From Thermoleophilales bacterium (lineage in GTDB: Bacteria > Actinomycetota > Thermoleophilia > Solirubrobacterales > 70-9), in contig JACJWZ010000001.1 in the NCBI GenBank assembly GCA_020636895.1, positions 1,293,501 to 1,357,500 of the forward strand: a stretch of DNA of 64,000 nt, given 5' to 3'. How positions within the stretch are numbered: the first letter of the stretch is position 1; each line of letters opens with the position of its first letter. The notes under the pieces are model-generated. The model did not search any database. It was given only the letters and a program-made list of their open reading frames with translations, and was not told where the DNA came from. Positions 42,343 through 50,240 of this stretch are shown piece by piece. Both the position numbers and the translations under genes were made by a program.

Positions 42343-43788
42343 TCAGCGATCCACGCAGGCGTAGCAGAGCTCGAAGCTCTTGTTGATCAGGGGGAAGTCG
42401 GGCAGGAGCTCACCCGCAGTCGCCGCAGCCAGCGCGGGCCAGTTGGCGTAGGAGGCGGTGCGGAGGTGGAAGCGCCGTAGTCGCGCCCCATCTCCCTCGA
42501 CTACGCAGACCGTCTCCCCGCGCGGGCCCTCGACGACCGCGGCACCGACGTCCGCCGCTCCATCGGCGTTCGCCCGCTGCACGGCGGATCCCGCCTCCAC
42601 CCCACCTTGGAGCAGGTCGTCGAGCGTCTCGAGCGTCGTCGCCAACTCGGCGGCGCGAACCCGCAGCCGCGCGGAGCAGTCACCACTCGGCCGGTCGATC
42701 CGGGCCTGGCGGAACGCCGGATAGTGCAGCAGGGGGGCATACGTTCGAGCGTCGCGCTCGACCCCACTGGCGCGTGCGGCCGGACCGACCGCGCCGAGCT
42801 CCTCGGCCCGCTCCCGCGAGAGGACCCCGGCGCCGGTGAGCCGCACCTGCACGGTGGCGGCGAAGTCGAGCGCCCGCCAGGCGGCCGCGATGTCGGCCCC
42901 CAATTCGCTCAGACGCGCCCTCGCCTCCTCGACCGCGGGCGCTCCCGGAACGATCTCGTTGCCACCGAGCGCCACCGAACCGAACAGGAAGCGGTGCCCG
43001 CTCAGCAGGCGGTTGACGGTCAGCGCCCGCTCCTTCAGGTTCGCGAAGGCCATGTTCCCGGCCGCGAATCCGACCCCGGCGCAGATCGCGGCGATGTCGT
43101 GGAGATGGTTGTAGAGGCGCTCGAGCTCGATCAGAAGGGTTCGCGCCCGCCGGGTCGGCTCGTCGACGACCGATCCCAGCATCGACTCACAGGCCTGGGC
43201 GAATGCCACCGAGTTCGTCACAGCGCATGCTCCGCAAGCGCGTTGGGCGATCGCGATACCAGCCGCGGGCCTCATCCCCTCCGCCGCCCGCTCCAGCCCC
43301 CGGTGCTTGTAGAAGAGCTGCGGGTCGACGTGAAGGATCCGCTCTCCGACCACGTGGAAGCGGAAATGACCTGACTCGATGATCCCCGCGTGGACCGGGC
43401 CGACCGCCACCTGGTTGACGCCCGCGCCCGCGACGGGCACCGCCCAAGCCGATGACGGCTGGGAGTGGTCGAGCAGCGGCCGGGTCGAGGCGCGGCCCTC
43501 GAACTCGATCGCACCAAGGTCGTGCGCCTCCCGCTCATCCCAATCGGCGGCCTCCACGAGGTCGACGACCGAGTCCACGGCGGGAACGTCCCCGGAGGCG
43601 AAGGTGCGCAGCAGCAGCTCCTCGTGGCCGTCACCGAAGAGCGCGGACCAGCTCCGCTCGCCCTCGCCGCCCGCGTAAGCGCAGCGGAAGCGGAGCCCCC
43701 GGGCGAGGGCGCGCTCGACCTCGCCGCGCCAGCTCGTCGCGGCGACGTACTCGAGCCGCGGACGGGCGGGGCTTCCCTCGCGGCGCAT
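42343..43788 (-). CDS. Group 4 [NiFe]-hydrogenase-like large subunit (HycE/HyfG type)
   Basis: About 481 residues: N-terminal NuoC-like domain (EVERALARGLRFRCAYAGG) and C-terminal NuoD/hydrogenase domain. The four metal-site cysteines are in RACGACAVTN and LCYACVDR, as in [NiFe] hydrogenases; complex I NuoD lacks these. The His usual after the first CxxC is Asn, and the DPCxxC form reads ELCYAC. The protein ends at the Arg where hydrogenases are normally cleaved, so no maturation tail exists. ATG 43788 (GTG 43791 also possible). Similar to Rv0087. Confidence 0.82.
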   Translation of the reverse strand: MRREGSPARPRLEYVAATSWRGEVERALARGLRFRCAYAGGEGERSWSALFGDGHEELLLRTFASGDVPAVDSVVDLVEAADWDEREAHDLGAIEFEGRASTRPLLDHSQPSSAWAVPVAGAGVNQVAVGPVHAGIIESGHFRFHVVGERILHVDPQLFYKHRGLERAAEGMRPAAGIAIAQRACGACAVTNSVAFAQACESMLGSVVDEPTRRARTLLIELERLYNHLHDIAAICAGVGFAAGNMAFANLKERALTVNRLLSGHRFLFGSVALGGNEIVPGAPAVEEARARLSELGADIAAAWRALDFAATVQVRLTGAGVLSRERAEELGAVGPAARASGVERDARTYAPLLHYPAFRQARIDRPSGDCSARLRVRAAELATTLETLDDLLQGGVEAGSAVQRANADGAADVGAAVVEGPRGETVCVVEGDGARLRRFHLRTASYANWPALAAATAGELLPDFPLINKSFELCYACVDR

Positions 43789-45266
43789 CACGACGGACCT
43801 CCGCCCAGTGCCTCGACGAGCTCCGAGCCGGGGAGCAGCATGGTGCCGGCAACCGTGAGCACGAGCATCAGCGCCGCGGACGCGATCGTGAGCACGATCA
43901 GGGGGCGGGCGGAGCGACTGGGGCGTCGCCGTGTCCGCGGCTCCCCGAGCATCGCCTCGACGAGCGCGTGAGCGAGGCCGAGGAAGCCGAGCGCCAGCAG
44001 CAAAGCGGTGGCCGACGCGGCGAGCGGCATCCCGGCCTCGAATCCTCCGAGCAGGATCATCAGCTCGGAGAGGAAGAGGGGAAACGGCGGCAGCCCGGCC
44101 AGCGCGAACAGCGAGACGCCGGTGGCGAGCGCGACGCTCCCGCTACCGCCGGCGAGGCCGACGGCGGGCTTCGTGGCCGCGGCCGGCGTCTGGCGCAGCA
44201 ACGGTGTCGCGGCGTAGAAGCCGAGCGACTTGGCGATCCCGTGGCCGGCGACGTGGACGACGACGCCGGCGATGGCGATCGGGCTCGCGAACCCGATACC
44301 GATGGCGATGATCCCCATGTGCTCGAGGCTCGAGTACGCGAGCAACCGCTTGAAGGGCATCGGACGCCACAGGAACGGGACGGCGACCGCCAGCGAAGCG
44401 AGCCCGAAGGCGATGAACGGGATTCGCAACGAGTCGTCGTCAAGCACGCCGCCGAGCGCGAGCTTGGTCCTCCAGGCGATCAGCAGGACCGCCGGCAGCA
44501 AGGCGGCGGAAAGCAGGGCGCTCACCGGCGGCGGCGCCTCGCTGTGGGCGTCGGGCAGCCAGCTGTGGACGGGGGCCCAGCCGACCTTCGCCGCGAGGCC
44601 GACGACTATGAGGACGAAGGCGACGAGTCCCGCTTCGGCGCTCATCCCCGAGACCTCGTCCGCGAGCGCGGACCAGTCCAGCGCCCCGATCGAGTCCGCG
44701 CCGCTCGCGGCGAACACGACGACGATCCCGAGCAGGGTCACGGTCAACCCGAGGGTCGTCAGGACGACGTACTTCCACCCCGCCTCCAGCGCCGCCGGTT
44801 TGCCGCTGTAGGTGATGAGGACCGCCGATGCGGCGGTCGTCGCCTCGACCAGCAGCCAGGCGATCCCGAGGTTGTCAGCGAGAGGGACCGCAAGCAGCGC
44901 GGCCCAGAACAGGTTGAGCGCGGCCCAGTAGCCGGCTCGTGCCCGCCGCGAGGACGCCGGGCCGCGCGAGGCGTGGTCAAGGAAGGAGTGCGAGTTGAGT
45001 GCGCTGAGCGTGCCGACGGCCCCGATGAGCGCGAGGAAGACACCGCCCAAGGGGTCGAGGACGTACCAACGTTCAGCCGCTACCGCCCCCGGCGCATCGG
45101 CGATCGCGGCTACCGCCAAGCCCACCGCGAGGCCACCGGTGAGGAGGGCTGACGCTCGCCCGAGGTTGTCGGCGGAGCGCACGGAGCGAACGACGAAGGA
45201 TCCAGCGGCGCTGAGGAGCGGAATCGCCAGGAGAGCGATCACCAACACTGTCGGGAAGTCAGTCAC
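43788..45266 (-). CDS. Proton-pumping-type membrane subunit, NuoL/M/N family (HyfF/HycQ type)
   Basis: A 492-residue membrane protein with about 13-14 helices. Conserved features of antiporter-like subunits are present: Glu in AWLLVEATTAAS, Lys in VGLAAKVGWAPVHSWLPDAHSEAPPPVS, and LLAYSSLEHMGIIAIG. GTG start inside the previous gene (8-base overlap). Corresponds to Rv0086 (HycQ). It would couple redox chemistry to ion movement. Confidence 0.85.
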   Translation of the reverse strand: MTDFPTVLVIALLAIPLLSAAGSFVVRSVRSADNLGRASALLTGGLAVGLAVAAIADAPGAVAAERWYVLDPLGGVFLALIGAVGTLSALNSHSFLDHASRGPASSRRARAGYWAALNLFWAALLAVPLADNLGIAWLLVEATTAASAVLITYSGKPAALEAGWKYVVLTTLGLTVTLLGIVVVFAASGADSIGALDWSALADEVSGMSAEAGLVAFVLIVVGLAAKVGWAPVHSWLPDAHSEAPPPVSALLSAALLPAVLLIAWRTKLALGGVLDDDSLRIPFIAFGLASLAVAVPFLWRPMPFKRLLAYSSLEHMGIIAIGIGFASPIAIAGVVVHVAGHGIAKSLGFYAATPLLRQTPAAATKPAVGLAGGSGSVALATGVSLFALAGLPPFPLFLSELMILLGGFEAGMPLAASATALLLALGFLGLAHALVEAMLGEPRTRRRPSRSARPLIVLTIASAALMLVLTVAGTMLLPGSELVEALGGGPS

Positions 45267-45873
45267 GGAGACCTCGCAGGAGATCCGTATCGCCACTGCC
45301 GAGCTCGCGGTGGATGCGGAAGCTGAACGCGATGACCACCGCTGTGATCGCGACGAGATCGAAGGCGATGCCGAGCTCGATCAGACCAGGGACGCCGCCG
45401 GGGATCGAGGCGGCGAGGAGGTAGGCGCCGTTCTCGGCGATCAGCAGACCGATCGCCTGAAAAAGCGTCGGCCGGCGGAGGGCGACAACGGCGATGCCGA
45501 TAGCCACCAGCGCGATCGCCCCCTGCTCGGCCGCCCGGTCGCCGGTGCCGAGATCGGGAAGCCAGGCGGCAGCTAGGAGCGCGGAACCGGCGACGAGCAG
45601 CAGCCGCGCGGACACCGGAAGGGTTGCGGCGACGGGCCGCGGCTCCGGGGTGCGGCGCCGCAGCAGGGCGAGCAGCGCCGGCAGGCTGATGCCGCGAAGC
45701 ACGAGCGCAACGGCGGCCAGCGAGCTCTCCCCGTAGCCCGTCGACACGGCGATCGCACCCATGCCGAGAGCGAGCGACTGCAACGCGAACAGGGCGATGG
45801 CAGAGCGGCGCCGCCGGACCAGGGCGATCAACAGGCCGCATCCCACCGCCAGGCCGATCAGGAAGCCGCTCAC
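45259..45873 (-). CDS. Membrane subunit of HyfE/HycP type
   Basis: A 204-residue membrane protein with about 6 helices (for example FLIGLAVGCGLLIALV and SLAAVALVLRGISLPALLALL), ending in a loop ELGSGDTDLLRGLRD. HyfE proteins carry a NuoK-like portion; the acidic residue in LLIAENGAYLLAASIPGG fits this. GTG start overlaps the HycD-like stop (GTGA). Corresponds to Rv0085. Confidence 0.8.
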   Translation of the reverse strand: MSGFLIGLAVGCGLLIALVRRRRSAIALFALQSLALGMGAIAVSTGYGESSLAAVALVLRGISLPALLALLRRRTPEPRPVAATLPVSARLLLVAGSALLAAAWLPDLGTGDRAAEQGAIALVAIGIAVVALRRPTLFQAIGLLIAENGAYLLAASIPGGVPGLIELGIAFDLVAITAVVIAFSFRIHRELGSGDTDLLRGLRD

Positions 45874-46787
45874 GCCAGCACCCCGCCGACGGTGGCGACC
45901 ACTCCGGCCGTCGCGATCAGGGAGCACGCCAGGAGCAGCCCCGGGACGCGGAGGATCCGCATCTTCGCCTGCGCCGTCTCGGTGATCGCCAGCGCGGCGA
46001 CGAGCGCGGCGAGGCCGATCACGAGCGACCCGAGACGCAGCCAGAGCCCACCGGAATGCGGTAGGAAGAGCTCGGCCCCGACGACTAGGAAGATCCAGTG
46101 GCGCGCCGCCGCCGACCACTGCAGGAGCGCGAGATCGCGCCCGGCGTACTCCAGCAGCGGACCCTCGTGGATCATCGTCAGCTCGAGGTGCGTGTCGGGG
46201 TTGTCGACGGGCTGGCGACCGGTCTCGGCGACGATGACGACCGCGAACGCGATCGCCGCACACCAGTGGCCCGCCGAGCTCCACGGCTCCCACCCGTCGG
46301 CCGCGTCGCTCATCGCCGCCAGGCTCGTGCTCGCGGCGGGGATGGCCGCGACGACGAACGCCAGCACGGCGAGCAGCTCCACGTACACCGCGATCGTCAG
46401 GTCACGCGCAGCGCCCATGAGCCCGAACCCCGTGCCCGTATCCCAGGCGGAAGCCGTGAGGGCGAAGCGGGCGACCGCGAGCAGCGCCAGCAGGACGATG
46501 GCGTCGTCGCCGAACCCCCAGGGCGAGGGAACGCCGGCCACGGGGACGACCAGGACCGCGATCGCGGTAGCGGCGGCGACCAGCGGCGGCGCCAGCTCGT
46601 AGAGCGGACCCGCTCCGTCGGGATCGACGGCGCTCTTGCCCCAGAGCCTGCGGAGCTCGCGGTACGGCTGCAGCGGCGAGGGCCCACGCCGCCCCTGCAA
46701 GCGCGCCTTCGCGGTCTGGATCGATCCGACGAGCAGCGGCCCGAGCAGCAACCCACCGAGGAGCTGGACGGCGGCGGCGGCGATCAC
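45870..46787 (-). CDS. Membrane subunit of NuoH type (HycD/HyfC)
   Basis: A 305-residue protein with about 8 helices. The NuoH/HycD signatures are QTAKARLQGRRGPSPLQPYR near the N-terminus, VAETGRQPVDNPDTHLELTMIHEG, and LLEYAGRDLALLQW. It anchors the hydrophilic arm to the membrane and contains the charged channel residues. GTG start overlaps the upstream stop (GTGA). Corresponds to Rv0084. Confidence 0.87.
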   Translation of the reverse strand: MIAAAAVQLLGGLLLGPLLVGSIQTAKARLQGRRGPSPLQPYRELRRLWGKSAVDPDGAGPLYELAPPLVAAATAIAVLVVPVAGVPSPWGFGDDAIVLLALLAVARFALTASAWDTGTGFGLMGAARDLTIAVYVELLAVLAFVVAAIPAASTSLAAMSDAADGWEPWSSAGHWCAAIAFAVVIVAETGRQPVDNPDTHLELTMIHEGPLLEYAGRDLALLQWSAAARHWIFLVVGAELFLPHSGGLWLRLGSLVIGLAALVAALAITETAQAKMRILRVPGLLLACSLIATAGVVATVGGVLA

Positions 46788-48700
46788 TGGAGCACCCCGA
46801 AGCGGAGGACCGCGAGAGCCACGAGCAGGGCGCCGAGGAGATACCCGGCGTAGGTGCGAACGCTGCCGGACTGCATGCGTCGCGCGACGACGGCCGCGGC
46901 GAGCGCGAATCGCCGAACCGGCCGGTAGACCTCCGTGTCGAAGCGGTGAGGCACCCGCCCGGCGTAGGTCACGGCATCGGTGATCCCCGCCGAGCGTTCG
47001 ACGACGACCGACCGCTCCGGCCTCAGCAGGGGCGCGAGTACGAGCTGGAGGGGCTTCGTGAAGCCGGCCGAGGTCCACGCGAACGCCTGGTCGGGTTCCT
47101 GCCCGCAGATCCAGACGGGAGCGCGCTCGGCCCGGGAGCGGCCGCGAGCGAGCGTGAGGACGGCGGTGAGTACGACGATCCCCGCGAGGAGCGCCGGCGC
47201 CGGCAGCGAGCCCGTCCCCGGGAGGTCGAGTCCGCCCGTCACCGCCATCGCCGGAGCCGGGCCGAGAGGCCACAGTCCCGCGAGCGCGGGAACCAGCAGG
47301 CCCGGTACGGCGCCGGCCACGACGCACAGCGCCGCGAGCGCGGCGGCCGGTGCCCGCATACCCGTCGCCGGGTCACAGGCGTCGCCGGCCTCGCGACGGC
47401 GCGGCGCTCCCAGGAGCAGCAGACCTGCGGCCTTGGCGAAGCAGAGCAAGGCGAGAGCCGCCGTCGCGGCCAGCGCGGCGGCGCAGACGGCGGCGAGAAC
47501 GGCGATCCCATCGGCTGCCGTGATCGTCAGCTCGATCAGGGCCCTGATCGCCATCCACTCGGCCGCGAAGCCGACGAGCACCGGCAGCCCGGCCATCGCC
47601 CCCGCGCCGACCAGGAACGCACTCCCCGTCCAGGGCATCAGCCTCAGCAGCCCGCCGAGCGCATCGAGATCGACCGATCCCGTCGCGCGCTCCACCGTGC
47701 CGGCGAGAAGGAAGAGCATCCCCTTCGTCGCAGCGTGACCGAGCGCCTGCAGGAGCGCCCCGGCGAAGGCGATCGCGGCCCAACCGCCCTCACCCGCGTC
47801 GGCGAGCAGGATCGCCGCGGCCAAGCCGATCACGACGATGCCCACGTTCTCGATGGAGCTGAACGCGAGCAGCCGCTTCAGGTCACGCTGCAGGAGCGCG
47901 TAGACGATGCCCCCGAGCGCCGACAGCGCACCGAGCGACAGCAGAACCAGGCCCGCCCAGGCGGGAGCCGGCGCCACCCAGTCGAAGAGGACTCGGATCA
48001 GCCCGTAGAGGGCGACCTTGATCATCGCCCCCGACATCAGCGCCGAGAGGAACGCGGGCGCGACGGGATGTGCGCGCGGCAGCCAGGAGTGGAAGGGCAT
48101 CAGACCGGCCTTGGTGCCGAAGCCGATGATGGCGCCGGCGATCACGGCGGCCTGGCCACCCGTCCCGAGGTCCGCGAGGCCGGGGGCGGAGAGGCCGCCG
48201 GCGGCGGCGAGCAGCAGCACCGCGACCCAGACGCCCACGCCGCCCATGTGAGTGACCGCGACGTAGACGAACACGGCGCTCCTGACGCCCGCCTCGTCGC
48301 GGGCGAGCAGGATCGCGGCCGCCGGGAGCAGCGTCATCAGCTCCCACGCGGCGAGGAAGGTCACCGGGTCGCGGGCTGCGAGGAACAGCGCCATCGACGC
48401 GACGAAGAGGGCCGTGAGAGCGGCGAGCGCCGTGGCGTGCCGCGAGCCGCGGAGATAGGTCCGCGCGTACAGGAGGGCGGGAACCGCGACCAGCGCGAGC
48501 AGCGCGAGGAAGATGCCGCTGAGGCCGTCGACGCCGAGCGCGGGCTCGACACCGTCGGAGAACCCGTCGACCCCCAGCCTGTCACCCGTCGCGACGACGG
48601 CGACCCCGAGACACCCCGCCACCGCGGAGCCGACAGCGGCGAGGAGCAGGATCAGCCCGGCGGCCCAGCTGCGGCTGTGACTGTTGCCGTCGCTGCTCAA
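46784..48700 (-). CDS. Large membrane subunit, NuoL/M family (HyfB type)
   Basis: A 638-residue protein with about 15-16 helices. Family marks: TFLAAWELMTLLPAAAILLA with the key Glu, IGFGTKAGLMPFHSWLPRAHPVAPAFLSALMSG with Lys, and LLAFSSIENVGIVVIG. The C-terminal part carries a soluble stretch (APVWICGQEPDQAFAWTSAGF) also typical of HyfB. ATG start, 37 bases after arsR. Corresponds to Rv0083. Confidence 0.86.
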   Translation of the reverse strand: MSSDGNSHSRSWAAGLILLLAAVGSAVAGCLGVAVVATGDRLGVDGFSDGVEPALGVDGLSGIFLALLALVAVPALLYARTYLRGSRHATALAALTALFVASMALFLAARDPVTFLAAWELMTLLPAAAILLARDEAGVRSAVFVYVAVTHMGGVGVWVAVLLLAAAGGLSAPGLADLGTGGQAAVIAGAIIGFGTKAGLMPFHSWLPRAHPVAPAFLSALMSGAMIKVALYGLIRVLFDWVAPAPAWAGLVLLSLGALSALGGIVYALLQRDLKRLLAFSSIENVGIVVIGLAAAILLADAGEGGWAAIAFAGALLQALGHAATKGMLFLLAGTVERATGSVDLDALGGLLRLMPWTGSAFLVGAGAMAGLPVLVGFAAEWMAIRALIELTITAADGIAVLAAVCAAALAATAALALLCFAKAAGLLLLGAPRRREAGDACDPATGMRAPAAALAALCVVAGAVPGLLVPALAGLWPLGPAPAMAVTGGLDLPGTGSLPAPALLAGIVVLTAVLTLARGRSRAERAPVWICGQEPDQAFAWTSAGFTKPLQLVLAPLLRPERSVVVERSAGITDAVTYAGRVPHRFDTEVYRPVRRFALAAAVVARRMQSGSVRTYAGYLLGALLVALAVLRFGVLQ

Positions 48701-48737
48701 CCGGGGATGCCGGCCGCAGGTAGGCGGGTCGCGGCGC

Positions 48738-49130
48738 TCACCGGCGCCTGTCGGATTCGGCCCCCAGCTCCCCGAGCAGAACCTGCGTCCCCTCGTAGTG
48801 GCTGGCGAGGATCTCTCGCGCCACTTCGAGGAGCTCGAACATCCGCGGGTCCTTGACGCTGTAGTAGACGCTGGTGCCGTCGCGCCTGCTCTCGAGCACG
48901 CCGAGGCGACGGAGGGTTCCGAGATGCTGGGACGTACCGCTCGACTCGATGCCGAGGGCGCCCTGCAGGTCGCCGACCGAGCGCTCGCCCTCCCGGAGCA
49001 ACTCGAGGATCCGCACCCGCGCCGGATGGCCGAGCACGCGGAAGAACTCGGCCTTCACACGGTGGATGGGCTGCGAGCCGGCATCGGCTGCCGCGGAGAA
49101 GGTGGTGAGGCTGCTTTCGGCCGGTGCCAT
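48738..49130 (-). CDS. ArsR-family transcription regulator of the hydrogenase-like operon
   Basis: A 130-residue winged-helix repressor: KAEFFRVLGHPARVRILELLREGERSVGDLQ, then recognition helix SSGTSQHLGTLRRLGVL and wing ESRRDGTSVYYSV. No ArsR-type metal-binding CxC is visible. First gene of the operon, like Rv0081, a hypoxia-linked ArsR regulator. ATG at 49130; A/T-rich palindromes lie directly upstream. Confidence 0.88.
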   Translation of the reverse strand: MAPAESSLTTFSAAADAGSQPIHRVKAEFFRVLGHPARVRILELLREGERSVGDLQGALGIESSGTSQHLGTLRRLGVLESRRDGTSVYYSVKDPRMFELLEVAREILASHYEGTQVLLGELGAESDRRR

Positions 49131-49134
49131 AGGT

Positions 49135-49188
49135 TTCAGAATAGCTGAATCTTCAAATATCTGAATATTTGACGGATATGTGCACATA
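49135..49188. promoter_or_regulatory. A/T-rich operator region between arsR and ku
   Basis: Three inverted repeats in 54 bases: TTCAG-AATAG-CTGAA (49135-49149), TCAAATAT-CTGA-ATATTTGA (49153-49172) and the perfect 12-mer TATGTGCACATA (49177-49188). The middle one has the size and form of an ArsR-family operator. Composition is strikingly A/T-rich against the surrounding genome. It likely holds the arsR operon promoter with autoregulation. Confidence 0.7.
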
Positions 49189-49209
49189 GACGCAGAGAAC
49201 CCGGGATCC

Positions 49210-49295
49210 GCAAGATCGCGTTCGCGGGCGCGCTTGCGGGCGGACCTCGCTGGGTATCGTCGAAACACTGACTTCATGCCCCGCGCGATCTGGAC
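49210..49295 (+). repeat. Right 86-base direct repeat: intact ku promoter and start
   Basis: The functional copy of the repeat at 41693-41778. It contains GGGTAT (49252-49257), a -10-like box, 18 bases before the ku ATG (49276), and the first seven codons. The repeats stand in the same orientation and enclose 41779-49209. Confidence 0.92.
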
Positions 49296-50199
49296 AGGCT
49301 CGATCTCCTTCGGACTGCTGAACGTCCCCGTCCGCCTGTACTCGGCGGTCTCGAGCCGCTCGATCCGCTTCCGGGAGCTGCGCGAGAAGGACGGCTCGCG
49401 CGTCCGCCACAAGCGCGTCGCCGAGGAGGACGGCGAGGAGGTCGCCTACGACGAGATCGTCAAGGGCTACGAGATCGCCCCCGACCAGTACGTCGTGATG
49501 ACCCGTGACGAGCTCGAGGCACTCGACCCGAAGCGGTCGAAGACGATCGAGATCGAGGACTTCGTCGATCTCGATCAGATCGACCCCATCTACTTCAACC
49601 AGCCCTATTACATCGGCCCCGCGCAGGGGGCCGAGCGCGCCTACGCCTTGCTTGCGCAGGCCATGGCGGAGCAGCGCAAGGTCGCAATCGCGCGCTTCGT
49701 GATGCGCAACAAGGAGAGCCTCGCCGCGATCCGCACCAGCGCCGACGGCGAGGTGCTGACACTGGCCACCATGCGCTTCGCCGACGAGGTCGTCCCCACC
49801 TCCGACCTCGAGGACGTGCTCGGCGAGAGCGAGGACGTCGAGCCGCGCAAGCGCGAGATCGAGATGGCGAAGGCGCTGATCGACTCACTGGCCACCGACT
49901 TCGACCCGAGCTCCTACCGCGACGAGTACCGCGAGGAGCTGATGTCGCTGATCGAGCGCAAGGCCGAGGGCAAGTCGATCGTCTCCGCCGACTCGGAGGC
50001 GCCGAAGCCGACCAAGGCGCCCGACCTGATGGCGGCGCTCGAGGAGTCGCTCGCCGCGATCAAGGGCGAGGAGCTGAGCGGCGGCGCGAAGAAGCCTTCA
50101 TCCACTGCGAAGAGGAAGCCGTCTCCCTCGCGCTCCTCCGACTCCAAGTCCTCCACCGCGAAGGCGAAGAGCAAGTCGAAGGCCAAGGCCGCGAAGTAG
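49276..50199 (+). CDS. ku: Non-homologous end joining protein Ku
   Basis: Bacterial Ku binds DNA ends and recruits LigD. 307 residues: MPRAIWTGSISFGLLNVPVRLYSAV is the family N-terminus, then the beta-barrel core with YYIGPAQGAERAYALLAQAM, and a Lys/Ser/Ala-rich basic tail (KKPSSTAKRKPSPSRSS and onwards) that may contact DNA. ATG 49276 is fixed by the conserved start. No Shine-Dalgarno sequence; short or no leader. The LigD polymerase frame opens inside its 3 prime end. Confidence 0.95.
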   Translation: MPRAIWTGSISFGLLNVPVRLYSAVSSRSIRFRELREKDGSRVRHKRVAEEDGEEVAYDEIVKGYEIAPDQYVVMTRDELEALDPKRSKTIEIEDFVDLDQIDPIYFNQPYYIGPAQGAERAYALLAQAMAEQRKVAIARFVMRNKESLAAIRTSADGEVLTLATMRFADEVVPTSDLEDVLGESEDVEPRKREIEMAKALIDSLATDFDPSSYRDEYREELMSLIERKAEGKSIVSADSEAPKPTKAPDLMAALEESLAAIKGEELSGGAKKPSSTAKRKPSPSRSSDSKSSTAKAKSKSKAKAAK

Positions 50200-50240
50200 A
50201 CGTCGACGGCCGTCGGCTGTCGCTGACCAACCTCGACAAG

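Noticed and set aside
41693..49295. Transposon or integrative element around the hydrogenase cassette
   Set aside because: The direct repeats derive from ku rather than from an att site or insertion sequence, and no integrase or transposase gene lies within.
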